Counted from the first letter of the stretch, positions 1-7,098 are shown. The stretch is 12,072 nt of DNA from GCA-003244245 sp036266995 (GCA_036266995.1 DATAWX010000142.1:1-12072), one strand, 5' to 3'. Notes: a model not told the origin generated them from the letters alone. Made by a program: numbers and translations.

Positions 1-6
1 GCTGCT

Positions 7-1401
7 GTGACAAAATTTTCATCGCGGAACCAGCTGCCCACAAGGCCATCAGATGCTCAGTGTAGGGCTGGCACGGCGCCGGGGGCGTTACCATTACTCG
101 GTCACACCCTGCCGCTGTTGCGCAACCCGTTGCAGTTCTTAGCCTCCCTCCCCACCTGCGGTGACCTGGTGCGTATCCGGATCGGACCCGTCGAGGCGAT
201 CGTGGTGTGTAAGCCGGAGCTGATCCGCCAGGTCCTGCTCAACGACCGCGTCTTCGACAAGGGCGGACCCTTACTTGACCGGGGCCGAGAGATGCTCGGC
301 GATGGTCTCGCCACCTGCCCGCACAGCTTACATCGGCGGCAACGTCGCCTGACCCAGCCCGCCTTCCACCCCACCCGGCTGCCCGGTTACGCGCAAATGA
401 TGACCAAACACATCACCGATGTGACCGGCTCCTGGCAGGACGGCCAGGTCCTCGACGTCCTCCCCGAGATGATGACACTGACCACCAGAACCGTGGTCGA
501 GACGATGTTCTCCGATGCTCTGCCGCCTGCCGTGCTCGGCGCGGTACTCGACGATTTCAGCGCCGTCCTGGCGAGAATCTACAAGCGCGCTTTCATGCCG
601 CCAGCACTGGACAGCCTCGCCATTTTCGGAAACCGCCGCTACGACCGTGCTCGACTCCGCCTGCGACAGATTATCGGCCGCGTCGTCACCGAGCGCCGAG
701 CCAGCCGTGCCGACCGTGGCGACCTCCTGTCGATACTGCTGGCCGCCAGTGACCCCACCGACGGCCAGGGCCTGTCCGACGCCGAAATCGTTGACCAGGT
801 CTTGACGTTCTTCATCGCAGGATCGGAGACCACCGCCGGCACCTTGGCGTGGGCCGTGCACCTGCTGGCGCGCCACCCCGACATCGAACGCCGGCTGCAC
901 GCCGAGGTCGACGCCGTCCTCGCAGGCGCAGCCGCCAGCTTCGAGGATCTGCCGAAACTGGAGCTGACCGGCCGGGCCCTCACCGAGACCCTGCGGCTGT
1001 ACCCGCCTATCTGGATCAGTACCCGCACCACCACCACCGACACCCACCTAGGAGGGCACCCCATCCCGGCCGGGAGCATCCTCGCCTACAGCACCTACCT
1101 CCTCCACCACCGGCCCGACCTGTACCCCGATCCTGACCGCTTCGACCCCGACCGCTGGACCGGGCACACCGCACAGCCGCCGCGTGAGGCCCTCATCCCC
1201 TTCGGCGGGGGGCCCCGCAAATGCATCGGCGACACTTTCGCCGTCACCGCGGCCACCCTCGCCCTGGCCACCCTCGCCGGCCGCTGGCGCCTGCGGCTCC
1301 TTCCCGGCCAACACGTCCACCCCGCGCTGGTTCCCCTGTTGCATCCACGCGGACTGCGAATGCGTGCCACAGCAAGAACTACGCGTTGTCCCAGTAGATG
1401 A
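7..1401 (+). CDS. Cytochrome P450, terpene-oxidase-like (CYP183/PtlI-like)
   Basis: A soluble bacterial cytochrome P450 of 464 residues, full length for the family. The I-helix oxygen-binding motif AGSETT is at residues 271-276, the K-helix ExxR is E327/R330, the meander DRFDPDRW is at 377-384, and the heme-ligand loop FGGGPRKCIG has its thiolate at Cys406. The N-terminus has a Pro-rich segment (APGALPLLGH) and no membrane anchor. From memory, the N-terminal region (GDLVRIRIGP, FDKGGPLLD) resembles pentalenene oxygenase PtlI (CYP183A1), which fits the terpene cyclase just downstream. The likely role is oxidation of the cyclised terpene using external ferredoxin and reductase, neither of which is encoded here. 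The GTG start at base 7 is provisional, because only six bases precede it and no ribosome site can be judged. Five TTA leucine codons occur in the first 330 bases. The substrate is inferred from context only. Confidence 0.93.
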   Translation: MTKFSSRNQLPTRPSDAQCRAGTAPGALPLLGHTLPLLRNPLQFLASLPTCGDLVRIRIGPVEAIVVCKPELIRQVLLNDRVFDKGGPLLDRGREMLGDGLATCPHSLHRRQRRLTQPAFHPTRLPGYAQMMTKHITDVTGSWQDGQVLDVLPEMMTLTTRTVVETMFSDALPPAVLGAVLDDFSAVLARIYKRAFMPPALDSLAIFGNRRYDRARLRLRQIIGRVVTERRASRADRGDLLSILLAASDPTDGQGLSDAEIVDQVLTFFIAGSETTAGTLAWAVHLLARHPDIERRLHAEVDAVLAGAAASFEDLPKLELTGRALTETLRLYPPIWISTRTTTTDTHLGGHPIPAGSILAYSTYLLHHRPDLYPDPDRFDPDRWTGHTAQPPREALIPFGGGPRKCIGDTFAVTAATLALATLAGRWRLRLLPGQHVHPALVPLLHPRGLRMRATARTTRCPSR

Positions 1402-1617
1402 CTTTTTTGTAGCGTGTAAACGCAGCGGCCAGTGTTGAGGAACACGCAAAGTGACTTGCGTAGGGCTCTCTAAGGAGGATCCAAAAATAATTGAAAAGTA
1501 AGGGCATAGCCTCGGGCTGAGTTGCGCAGATGTCGCCCGCTGCGGACTGGTAACCCGGCCGGCCAACCCTTGATGCAACGAAGGAAACAGGAGCACCTAC
1601 TCCCCGAAGGGGCACTC
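1402..1617. promoter_or_regulatory. Intergenic leader before the terpene cyclase
   Basis: This 216-base gap separates the P450 stop from the preferred cyclase start. It holds a 5-bp hairpin (GTGTT, loop GAGG, AACAC, 1432-1445), too weak to call a terminator. A perfect ribosome-binding consensus AAGGAGG lies at 1472-1478, followed by an AT-rich run. That site serves no recognised gene: the first start after it is TTG at 1491, opening nine codons that end in TGA at 1518-1520, 12 bases from the site. I see no convincing -35/-10 pair. The cyclase could be co-transcribed with the P450 or have its own promoter here. Confidence 0.3.
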
Positions 1618-2724
1618 GTGACACACGAAGCAGCTTCGCTGCACCCGGTCCTCACGGAACTTCTCGCGAGCGAACTAAAGATCTACTGTCCCGTCCCGCT
1701 AGTCATCCACCCAGCCGGAGCGGAAAAGCTGGACGCCTGCGGTGTTCGGTGGTCTGTCGAGCAAGAGCTGTGCGCTCCCGGCTCGCGCGCGACGCGCATG
1801 AATGTCGGCCTATGTGTGGCGGCGGGGTCGCCTTTCGTCACGGAGGAAGCCGCCATGGCAGCTACCTGCTATTTCTATTTCGGCCTACTCAAGGACGACT
1901 ACCTGGAATCCAGGAGCCACGATCCAGGCTATCTGGCGATACAGGCCGCCGAGGCAAACCGGGTTCTGCTAGAACCTCGCTCCGCGCCGGTTCCAGACTG
2001 CAAATGGCTCACGGCTCTGCGCTCGCTGGCCGACATGTTCGAAAGCCTCATGACTCCAGAGCAAATGACTGTCTGGCGATCAGAACACATGGCCTGGGTC
2101 ATCGGTGAGTTGTGGAAGTTCAGCCTGCAAAGAAGAGAAGCTCCGCCGCCGCCCGGCGAATACCTGCGCATGCGCTGGTACAAAGGCGGAATAGGGACCA
2201 TCGCTGCGCTCGCAGCCCTCGACACGGGTTACGCCCTGAGCGCCGAAGAATTCCGCGACCCCCTGGTGAGCGCCTTCACCCGAGCCGTCGGTTATTCGTG
2301 TCTGCTCATCAACGACCTGATCAGCCTGGCAAAAGAGAGCCCTCTGGGGCAAAGCGGTCTGAACATAGTCTCCGTCGTCAGCAGGCATGCGGACGGTCCC
2401 ATTGCCGCACTGGCAGAAGTCTGGAAACTGTGGGAGCGCATGATCTGCCTGATGCTGCGGCTGCAAGGACAGCTCCTGAACGACCCGCGCCCGGCCGTCG
2501 CACGTTACGCCACGGAGTTCCCTCATTGGATCCCCGCCACACTTCACTGGACCACGACCAGCGCCCGCTACCTGCAACTGCCCGGCACGCCCGGCGGTCC
2601 AGGTGCCCGGATCGCCCCGCAGACGGTGACCATGACAGACACCCCGACCCTCTGGGACCCGGACGACCTGACCCCTCCTCCCTACCCAGAAATCGCCTGG
2701 TGGTGGAACCAGCTGGCCGACTGA
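1618..2724 (+). CDS. Class I terpene cyclase (terpene synthase), probably diterpene
   Basis: A class I terpene synthase that ionises a linear prenyl diphosphate and cyclises it, using Mg2+. Counting from the GTG at 1618 (368 residues), the aspartate-rich motif DDYLE is at 93-97. The NSE triad NDLISLAKE is at 232-240 with N232, S236 and E240. The pyrophosphate-sensor arginine R186 lies exactly 46 residues before N232, the spacing typical of bacterial cyclases, and the RY pair is R317-Y318. The N-terminal segment KIYCPVPLVIHP matches the usual bacterial start of the fold. The C-terminus carries a Pro-rich tail ending in IAWWWNQL. The GTG at 1618 is preferred because GAAGGGG sits five bases upstream; ATG 1573 and TTG 1522 in the same frame lack a site. 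A GGPP-synthase-like neighbour favours a C20 substrate, but farnesyl diphosphate cannot be excluded. The product cannot be predicted from the sequence. Confidence 0.93.
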   Translation: MTHEAASLHPVLTELLASELKIYCPVPLVIHPAGAEKLDACGVRWSVEQELCAPGSRATRMNVGLCVAAGSPFVTEEAAMAATCYFYFGLLKDDYLESRSHDPGYLAIQAAEANRVLLEPRSAPVPDCKWLTALRSLADMFESLMTPEQMTVWRSEHMAWVIGELWKFSLQRREAPPPPGEYLRMRWYKGGIGTIAALAALDTGYALSAEEFRDPLVSAFTRAVGYSCLLINDLISLAKESPLGQSGLNIVSVVSRHADGPIAALAEVWKLWERMICLMLRLQGQLLNDPRPAVARYATEFPHWIPATLHWTTTSARYLQLPGTPGGPGARIAPQTVTMTDTPTLWDPDDLTPPPYPEIAWWWNQLAD

Positions 2725-2772
2725 CGGCGGTACCAGGCCCCCATCTCCAGCACCATGTTCAAACAAAGACCC

Positions 2773-2802
2773 GGTCGCGTCGTCTGCCAGCAGACCACGA
2801 CC
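2773..2802 (+). terminator. Possible terminator hairpin after the terpene cyclase
   Basis: A two-part stem begins 49 bases past the cyclase stop. The outer arms GGTCG and CGACC and the inner arms GTCTG and CAGAC close a CCAG loop, with a 4-by-2 internal loop between them. No T-run follows, as is common in actinobacterial terminators. The remaining gap to 2998 shows nothing clear apart from the ribosome site of the next gene. Confidence 0.3.
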
Positions 2803-2985
2803 AACCAACTTAAACTGCTCACAACGGACTAGACCTGGGATTACGAAATCTGACCACAACCCTTGGGAAATTACCTTATCGTCACAGTCTTCTCGGATGG
2901 AGTCACACGACATGGGAGGAATACTGTGTTCAAGGCGTGTGGGCACATATCATCCTCGTCCTTGCCGCTCCTGGGTCAAGTCCGC

Positions 2986-2991
2986 AAGGAG
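2986..2991 (+). promoter_or_regulatory. Ribosome-binding site fixing the prenyl synthase start
   Basis: AAGGAG lies seven bases before the ATG at 2999. This selects that ATG over the upstream in-frame ATG at 2897, which would add 34 residues unlike anything in the family. Confidence 0.75.
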
Positions 2992-2998
2992 ACCGCCC

Positions 2999-4068
2999 AT
3001 GTCACATGATTCCACGAGGCTGCACTGGGCAGGAGCTGCTTTGACCGACGACGTTTCGGCGGTCGACAGGCTTCTGTCAGACTTCCTGGCCGGAAAGGAA
3101 CAGGGACCGGGCCCCCAAGTATCGGCGTTCGTGAGGCTGCTGCGGGAGTTCCTCGTGGGCGGCAAACGGCTGCGCCCCTTACTGTGTTGCTGTGGCTGGC
3201 GGGCAGCTGGTGGATACGGGGACACCGCTGCTGTGAGGCATGTGGCGGCCTCGTTGGAGCTGTTTCACTCCTTCGCTCTGATTCACGACGATGTCATGGA
3301 CGCCAGTGACACCCGCCGTGGCCGTCCAACGATGCACCGCCTGGTGGCCGCCCGCCATCGCGGGCACCAAGCGGCCGATCTCCTCGGGGTTAATGTGGCG
3401 ATCCTGCTGGGCGACCTCGCCCTGGGCTGGTCCTATGATCTAGTGCACGCCGCCGCGCTGGACAGCACCCAGGCAGCGACGGTGTGGCCGCTGTTGGACG
3501 CCATGCGCATCGAGACCATGACGGGCCAGTACTTGGACCTGCTCGCCACCGGAACATCGCCTGGCAGTGTGGAGGACGCCCTGGCCATCGTCCGCTACAA
3601 GACCGCCAAATACACTGTGGAGTACCCGTTGCGGCTGGGTGCGCACCTGGCCGGGGCGACGACGTGCTGGGTGCCTGCACCGCCTACGGCATTCCTCTCG
3701 GGGAGGCATTCCAGCTGCGTGATGACTTGCTTGGCGTCTTCGGCAACCCTGCGGAAACGGGCAAGCCCGCGCTAGACGACCTACGCTTTGGCAAACACAC
3801 GGTCTTGCTGGCCATCGCGAGACAACGCGCCGACGCGCACCAACGCAACTGGCTGGACGCCTTGGTCGGCGACCCCGAACTCGACGAGGACAGCGCAGCG
3901 GAGGTCAGGTACCTCCTCACTGCCATCGGCGCCCGAGCCACTGTCGAGCACATGATCACAGACCGATGCAACCAAGCCTTGGCCATCCTGAATACTGCAC
4001 CCTTTCAACCCGTAGCGGTCAGGTTGCTGCGCTACCTGACCACCAGCGTCACGCGGCGGAACCGATGA
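2999..4068 (+). pseudogene. Polyprenyl (geranylgeranyl-type) diphosphate synthase, frameshifted
   Basis: A trans-isoprenyl diphosphate synthase that would condense isopentenyl diphosphate with allylic primers to make the linear substrate of the neighbouring cyclase. Frame 2 from ATG 2999 gives the lysine/arginine region GGKRLRP and the first aspartate-rich motif DDVMD at residues 97-101, followed by DTRRGRPTMHR. It also gives GQYLDL and YKTAKYTVEYPLRLGAHLAGA. At about 3656-3658 the reading jumps to frame 1, which continues with DDVLGACTAYGIPLGEAFQLRDDLLGVFG. The second motif DDLLG is at 3721-3735, and the stop is at 4066-4068. Restoring one base in GGGGCGAC yields an uninterrupted protein of about 356 residues, the normal family length. 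As it stands the frame-2 product ends at 3775 and lacks the second metal site. This is either true inactivation or a one-base sequencing error. Phe five residues before DDVMD does not settle chain length; C20 is the best guess. One TTA codon is at 3179. Confidence 0.88.
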
Positions 4069-4092
4069 AACCGCTACAACGCTGACGGTTTC
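4067..4092 (+). terminator. Possible terminator at the end of the prenyl synthase
   Basis: A perfect 7-bp inverted repeat, GAAACCG and CGGTTTC with a 12-base loop, begins inside the stop codon of the prenyl synthase. It is of modest stability and has no T-run. Its position suits transcription ending for the terpenoid locus. Confidence 0.3.
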
Positions 4093-4149
4093 GCCCAGGT
4101 CACGCCACTACGAACCCCTTGTCAGGTATCCCGCTCATCCCCCGTACTA

Positions 4150-4335
4150 GTGGGCACTCCCGTGGTGGTCAGCCCGGTTGGCGGTATTCCTGAGCAACTC
4201 GGCCACGGCGCGTGTGGCGCGCTGGTGCTAACAGGGGATCCGGCGGCATTGGCCACGCCCATCTCGACGCTCCTCGCGGATGCCGCGCCGCAGCGCCGGT
4301 TTCCTGACGTCGGCCGCAGCCGGATGCAACGCTAA
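4150..4335 (+). pseudogene. Remnant of a GT4-family glycosyltransferase
   Basis: The 61 codons match the nucleotide-sugar-binding end of GT-B fold glycosyltransferases of family GT4. The hallmark is GTPVVVSPVGGIPEQL, followed by CGALVLTGDPAALA and the helix ending GRSRMQR. Most GT4 enzymes have about 350-420 residues, and an E-x7-E catalytic segment normally comes just before this point. The in-frame codons upstream (VTPLRTPCQVSRSS) do not resemble it, so the N-terminal three quarters are missing. The fragment probably belonged to a sugar-tailoring gene, but the acceptor is unknown and the piece cannot be active. It could be an old part of the terpenoid locus or an unrelated scrap. Confidence 0.7.
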
Positions 4336-4564
4336 GACCCCGAACGGAGGGTGGCGGCGCGGAGCGGATCTACCTCACCAACCAAACCCAACCACGTTCT
4401 TCGTTGTCTGCTCATCGGCAGAAGAGGACGCCCGGACAGTCTCGTGGGCGGCGCGCGCCGAGGTGAACGTGTGTCGGTGAGGGAACTGTCCACCAGGACG
4501 CTCAACCGTTGGGTCGAGACGTAGTGGACCTTGAGCTGTGGTGTCTTGTATGTGTCGCGCGGTG

Positions 4565-4586
4565 AGGTGTCCGGCAGGTGTCCGGC
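4565..4586. repeat. Tandem duplication of an 11-base unit
   Basis: AGGTGTCCGGC occurs twice head to tail (4565-4575 and 4576-4586). It lies in non-coding DNA, and no function is evident. Confidence 0.8.
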
Positions 4587-4814
4587 GACGGAGGCTAAGC
4601 GGACGCCGAGCTGGACCGTAGGCGAGCCCGGCGTTCTTGGCTCAGAGGATCCGACTGTTGCCGAGTTCGCCGGGTGTTGACCGTCGTTCCGGATAACGAC
4701 GTCGGGGTTGCTGTCCGTCATTGAAGTTGCGGACGGCGGCGGGGGCTGTGGTTGGTGTGTTGGTCTGTCTCGTCGTCACCGTCAGTGTGCCGAGTGAGTT
4801 GAGTTGAGACGACA

Positions 4815-4859
4815 ACGGCCCTCCCGCTCCTGTCGTGGGGACCGCCGCGGGAGGGCCGT
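4815..4859 (-). terminator. Strong 13-bp hairpin, probable terminator of the decayed minus-strand gene
   Basis: The arms ACGGCCCTCCCGC (4815-4827) and GCGGGAGGGCCGT (4847-4859) are perfectly complementary, with a 19-base loop. The hairpin lies about 100 bases beyond the recognisable end of the DUF222 remnant on its 3' side, which suggests a surviving terminator whose gene lost the sequence in between. It has no T-run on either strand. It could equally end transcription arriving from the left. Confidence 0.5.
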
Positions 4860-4956
4860 GCTGGATGCACGGAGGCACCCGTTGGTGACGGTAGAGGCTG
4901 ATCAGGTTCGGGTCGAATCGCGGTTGGTGGCAGGGCAGGTCGGCTGCCCGGACTGC

Positions 4957-5477
4957 CCCGGTGCGCAGCGCCTCCCAGTCAATGGTCACAGTCAAATGCG
5001 GAGGCTCCCAGCGGTGCTGGGGCAGTCCTGGGCAGCGCGAGCCAGCCCACAAACCTCCAGCAGCGCGTCGGCGTTGCGTTGCCCGGCGGTGCGCGGATCG
5101 GGGATGCCCACGGTAGCGGGTCGGGGTGCGGTGAGTTGTTCGATCAACGACCGGACCGCGGCACAGTGTTCGGGTTCGAGGTATCCCTCCACCCCGAGTC
5201 GCCCGTCGCGGCGGTCCCACAACCGCAACTCCCCCGCAGCCGGATCGGGTTGCGGCTCGTCGCGGGATGGCCGACCGTCCGGGTCGAGACACCCGAGGAT
5301 CCGCAGGCCGATCTTATGCAGCGACGTCGGGTTGAACGATCGGGCGTGACGAGCCAGGTCCGCTTCGGCGGCGTCGCGATCTTCGGCGCTGACCGAGGCA
5401 GGGATCGCGGTCATCGCCTCAGTCAAGCGTCCTTCATAAACCACGCGGTGACCTGGTAGGAGGCGCGCAGACAGCAA
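4957..5477 (-). pseudogene. DUF222 / 13E12-repeat (HNH-type) protein remnant
   Basis: The minus-strand frame from 5477 reads RLLPGHRVVYEGRLTEAMTA, a helical stretch ending FNPTSLHKIGLRIL, GCLDPDG, then GRLGVEGYLEPEHCAAV and DPRTAGQRNADALLEVC. This is the characteristic order of the actinobacterial DUF222 domain. Near 5007 the homology moves to another frame, which continues EPPHLTVTIDWEALRTG and then fades at about 4957. Full proteins of this family have about 400-500 residues, with a leading helical region and a C-terminal HNH nuclease motif. Both ends are missing here. The family is commonly multicopy in mycobacteria and relatives and is thought to be mobile or nuclease-like, though its biological role is unsettled. 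Truncation at both ends plus a frameshift mark this copy as dead. Its 5' end abuts the next gene's leader. Confidence 0.78.
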
Positions 5478-5502
5478 TCCTCGTCGCAGTAGTCTGCGAT
5501 CC

Positions 5503-5509
5503 AGGAGGG
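5503..5509 (+). promoter_or_regulatory. Ribosome-binding site of the SnoaL-like gene
   Basis: AGGAGGG lies six bases before GTG 5516 and nine before ATG 5519. Both spacings work, so the start is ambiguous by one codon. Confidence 0.7.
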
Positions 5510-5515
5510 ATACCA

Positions 5516-6070
5516 GTGATGCCCGAGCGGGACTTGAAGACCATGGTTCGTGAACACGATGCCCGGTGCCAGATCTACGACGCGATTATGCGGTGGGCAC
5601 GCGGCGTCGACCGCAATGATCCCGAGCTGATTCGCTCGGCGTTTCATCCGGACGGCTGGGACGATCACGGCGCTTTCGCCGGAACCGCCGCCGACTTCGC
5701 CGACTGGGTGGTGCACATGCACCTCACCACCTACCTCGGAACCACCCACTACATGCTCAATCACTACGTCGAGCTGCACGGCTCCACCGCGAAAGCCGAA
5801 ACGTGCGCCGCGGTCGCCCTTCGAGTCGAACACCAAGGCAAGCCGTACGAGATCCTCGGTCGGGGTCGCTTCCTCGATAACCTGGAGGAGCGTGACGGCG
5901 TCTGGCGCATCCTCCGGCGTCAACTTGTTCTGGATCACGCCCGGGTCGCCGACGCCACCGACCAGACGGCCGCCCTGTTCGGGCCCGACGCTGGCAGTCC
6001 GGAGCTGGTGCGGAACATGCTGCCCGGCGCACGCGACACCAGCGATCCGTCGTACGCCCACTTCGCCTGA
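5516..6070 (+). CDS. SnoaL/NTF2-like small hydratase-cyclase-fold protein
   Basis: This 184-residue protein has the pattern of the NTF2-like/SnoaL superfamily, a cone-shaped alpha+beta fold used by scytalone dehydratase, ketosteroid isomerase and polyketide cyclases. An N-terminal helix (DARCQIYDAIMRWARGVDRN) leads into LIRSAFHPDGWDDHG, where family members place catalytic Asp/His residues. Strand-rich segments follow, containing VVHMHLTTYLGTTHYMLNHY and later GRGRFLDNLEERDGVWRI. The length fits the longer aromatic or steroid-catabolic type rather than the 130-residue minimal type. The start is GTG 5516 or ATG 5519. It stands alone between the divergent DUF222 remnant and an AraC-type regulator in the same direction, a common actinobacterial pairing. 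A substrate cannot be named. Confidence 0.85.
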   Translation: MMPERDLKTMVREHDARCQIYDAIMRWARGVDRNDPELIRSAFHPDGWDDHGAFAGTAADFADWVVHMHLTTYLGTTHYMLNHYVELHGSTAKAETCAAVALRVEHQGKPYEILGRGRFLDNLEERDGVWRILRRQLVLDHARVADATDQTAALFGPDAGSPELVRNMLPGARDTSDPSYAHFA

Positions 6071-6101
6071 CAGCGGGGAGCACCGCGTATCGATCGCCAG
6101 A

Positions 6102-6121
6102 CACCTCCCAGTCGGGTGGTG
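6102..6121 (+). terminator. Weak hairpin after the SnoaL-like gene
   Basis: CACCTCCC and GGGTGGTG pair over eight positions with one T-T mismatch around an AGTC loop, about 30 bases past the stop codon. It ends just before the regulator homology begins, so it may be the gene's own terminator. Confidence 0.3.
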
Positions 6122-6188
6122 AAGACAAGACGCCGCGGCCGGGCTGCTCGACGGCCGCCGCGCCACCACGCACTGGCGGCACACCGGC

Positions 6189-6791
6189 GTGCTGAGCAGG
6201 GGTTATCCGGACATCATCGTGGAGCCTGACGCGGTTTTCGTCCGCGACGGCACGACGTTCACCTCAGCAGGTGTGACGGCGGGGATCGACCTTGCACTGG
6301 CCTTACTCGAAGACGACCACGGCGAGCAACTGGCGCGGCAGGTCGCGCAGTCGCTGGTGGTGTTCCTGCAACGCCCCGGCGGGCAGTCGCAGTTCTCCCC
6401 CACGCTAAGCGGTCCCCGCCCGCGGACTTCGGCGCTGCGCTTGGTGTTCGACGCGGTAGCCGCGGATCCGGCAGGCGACCACTCCACCCCCAAGCTCGCG
6501 GCGCTGGCCGCGATGAGCCCGCGGCACCTCACCCGGCTGTTCCACGACGAACTCGGCACGACCCCTGCCAAGTACGTCGAGGCGGTGCGCTTCGACGGCG
6601 CCAAAGCAGCGCTGGAGTCGGGCTATACGATCACCGAGGTCGCCGAGCGGGTCGGTTGCGGGAGCTCCGAAACGTTGCGCCGCGCGTTCGTGGCCCGACT
6701 CGGGGTGTCGCCCAGCGCGTACCAGCAGCGGTTCCGGCCCGCGCAGCGGCGGGACGCCGTGGCCGGGGCAGGAGCGTCGCGGGCCCGGTGA
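6189..6791 (+). CDS. GlxA-type AraC regulator, truncated at its N-terminus
   Basis: The frame encodes the end of a DJ-1/PfpI-like domain followed by a complete two-helix-turn-helix AraC DNA-binding domain. Residues FTSAGVTAGIDLALALLEDD and RQVAQSLVVFLQRPGGQSQF are the classic GlxA linker. The DNA-binding part runs through MSPRHLTRLFHDELGTTPAKY and ITEVAERVGCGSSETLRRAF to GVSPSAYQQRF. Family proteins have about 320 residues. Homology extends upstream in frame to about 6129 (AAAGLLDGRRATTHWRHTG), but a TGA at 6120-6122 blocks it and the first ~130 residues are gone. The GTG at 6189 is only the first start inside the remainder and has no ribosome site. The product would lack the ligand-sensing domain, so it is either inactive or an unresponsive DNA binder. 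Its original target may have been the neighbouring SnoaL-like gene. Confidence 0.8.
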   Translation: MLSRGYPDIIVEPDAVFVRDGTTFTSAGVTAGIDLALALLEDDHGEQLARQVAQSLVVFLQRPGGQSQFSPTLSGPRPRTSALRLVFDAVAADPAGDHSTPKLAALAAMSPRHLTRLFHDELGTTPAKYVEAVRFDGAKAALESGYTITEVAERVGCGSSETLRRAFVARLGVSPSAYQQRFRPAQRRDAVAGAGASRAR

Positions 6792-7098
6792 ACCACGCCG
6801 CTACCCGCCGCCTGGCGCGAACCGGACGAACGGCGTGACCGACGGCACCATGTAGTACCCGCGGTGACGGGCTGCGCGTAGGGCGTGAGCGTGTCGCAGA
6901 CCCGTCCTCGACGCCTGCCATCCACCGCAGCATCTCCTCGAGCCGCCACCGGTCGTTGCTGAATCCGGCACCTCCCGCTCAGCCAACAGCCACGAGTCGA
7001 TCACCTCGACATACTGGCGTTCAGGGAGCTCGTGGGTAACGAGGCCGTCGAGCTGCGCGGTGCTGCGGCAGCGACCTCCTGCTCGTAAGATCGAGTGC
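6792..7098. other. Gap before the nitrile hydratase operon
   Basis: These 307 bases contain no convincing gene. A promoter for the downstream operon is expected here but I cannot point to a clear -35/-10 pair. A minus-strand stretch (about 6960-7055) reads QLDGLVTHELPERQYVEVID, faintly like the tail of zinc-type alcohol dehydrogenases. That is too short to call. Confidence 0.5.

Larger units (their letters stand above)
4336..4956. other. Stretch without a convincing gene
   Basis: About 620 bases lie between the glycosyltransferase scrap and the DUF222 remnant. A minus-strand open frame at 4332-4721 (129 codons) has no family signature that I recognise and an amino-acid make-up typical of chance frames. 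Visible structure comprises a tandem duplication of an 11-base unit (4565-4586), a long hairpin (4815-4859) and a 6-bp hairpin GGGCAG/CTGCCC (4933-4949). Confidence 0.5.

Noticed and set aside
328..1047. Long minus-strand frame of 239 codons opposite the P450
   Set aside because: The P450 is intact with all its motifs; the reverse frame is Gly/Val/Asp-rich, typical of the antisense of GC-rich genes.
2897..2998. In-frame extension of the prenyl synthase from the ATG at 2897
   Set aside because: The ATG at 2999 has AAGGAG at ideal spacing, and the extra 34 residues do not look like the family.
4332..4721. 129-codon minus-strand open frame in the gap after the glycosyltransferase scrap
   Set aside because: No family motif, no ribosome site, and an Arg/Ser/Pro/Thr-rich make-up typical of chance frames in GC-rich DNA.
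4905..4956. GGTTCGGGTCGAATCGCG segment resembling a tRNA T-arm
   Set aside because: No cloverleaf can be completed around it, and it overlaps the end of the DUF222 remnant.
6960..7055. Minus-strand LVTHELPERQYVEVID resembling the tail of zinc alcohol dehydrogenases
   Set aside because: About 30 residues only, with no supporting upstream sequence; similarity may be chance.
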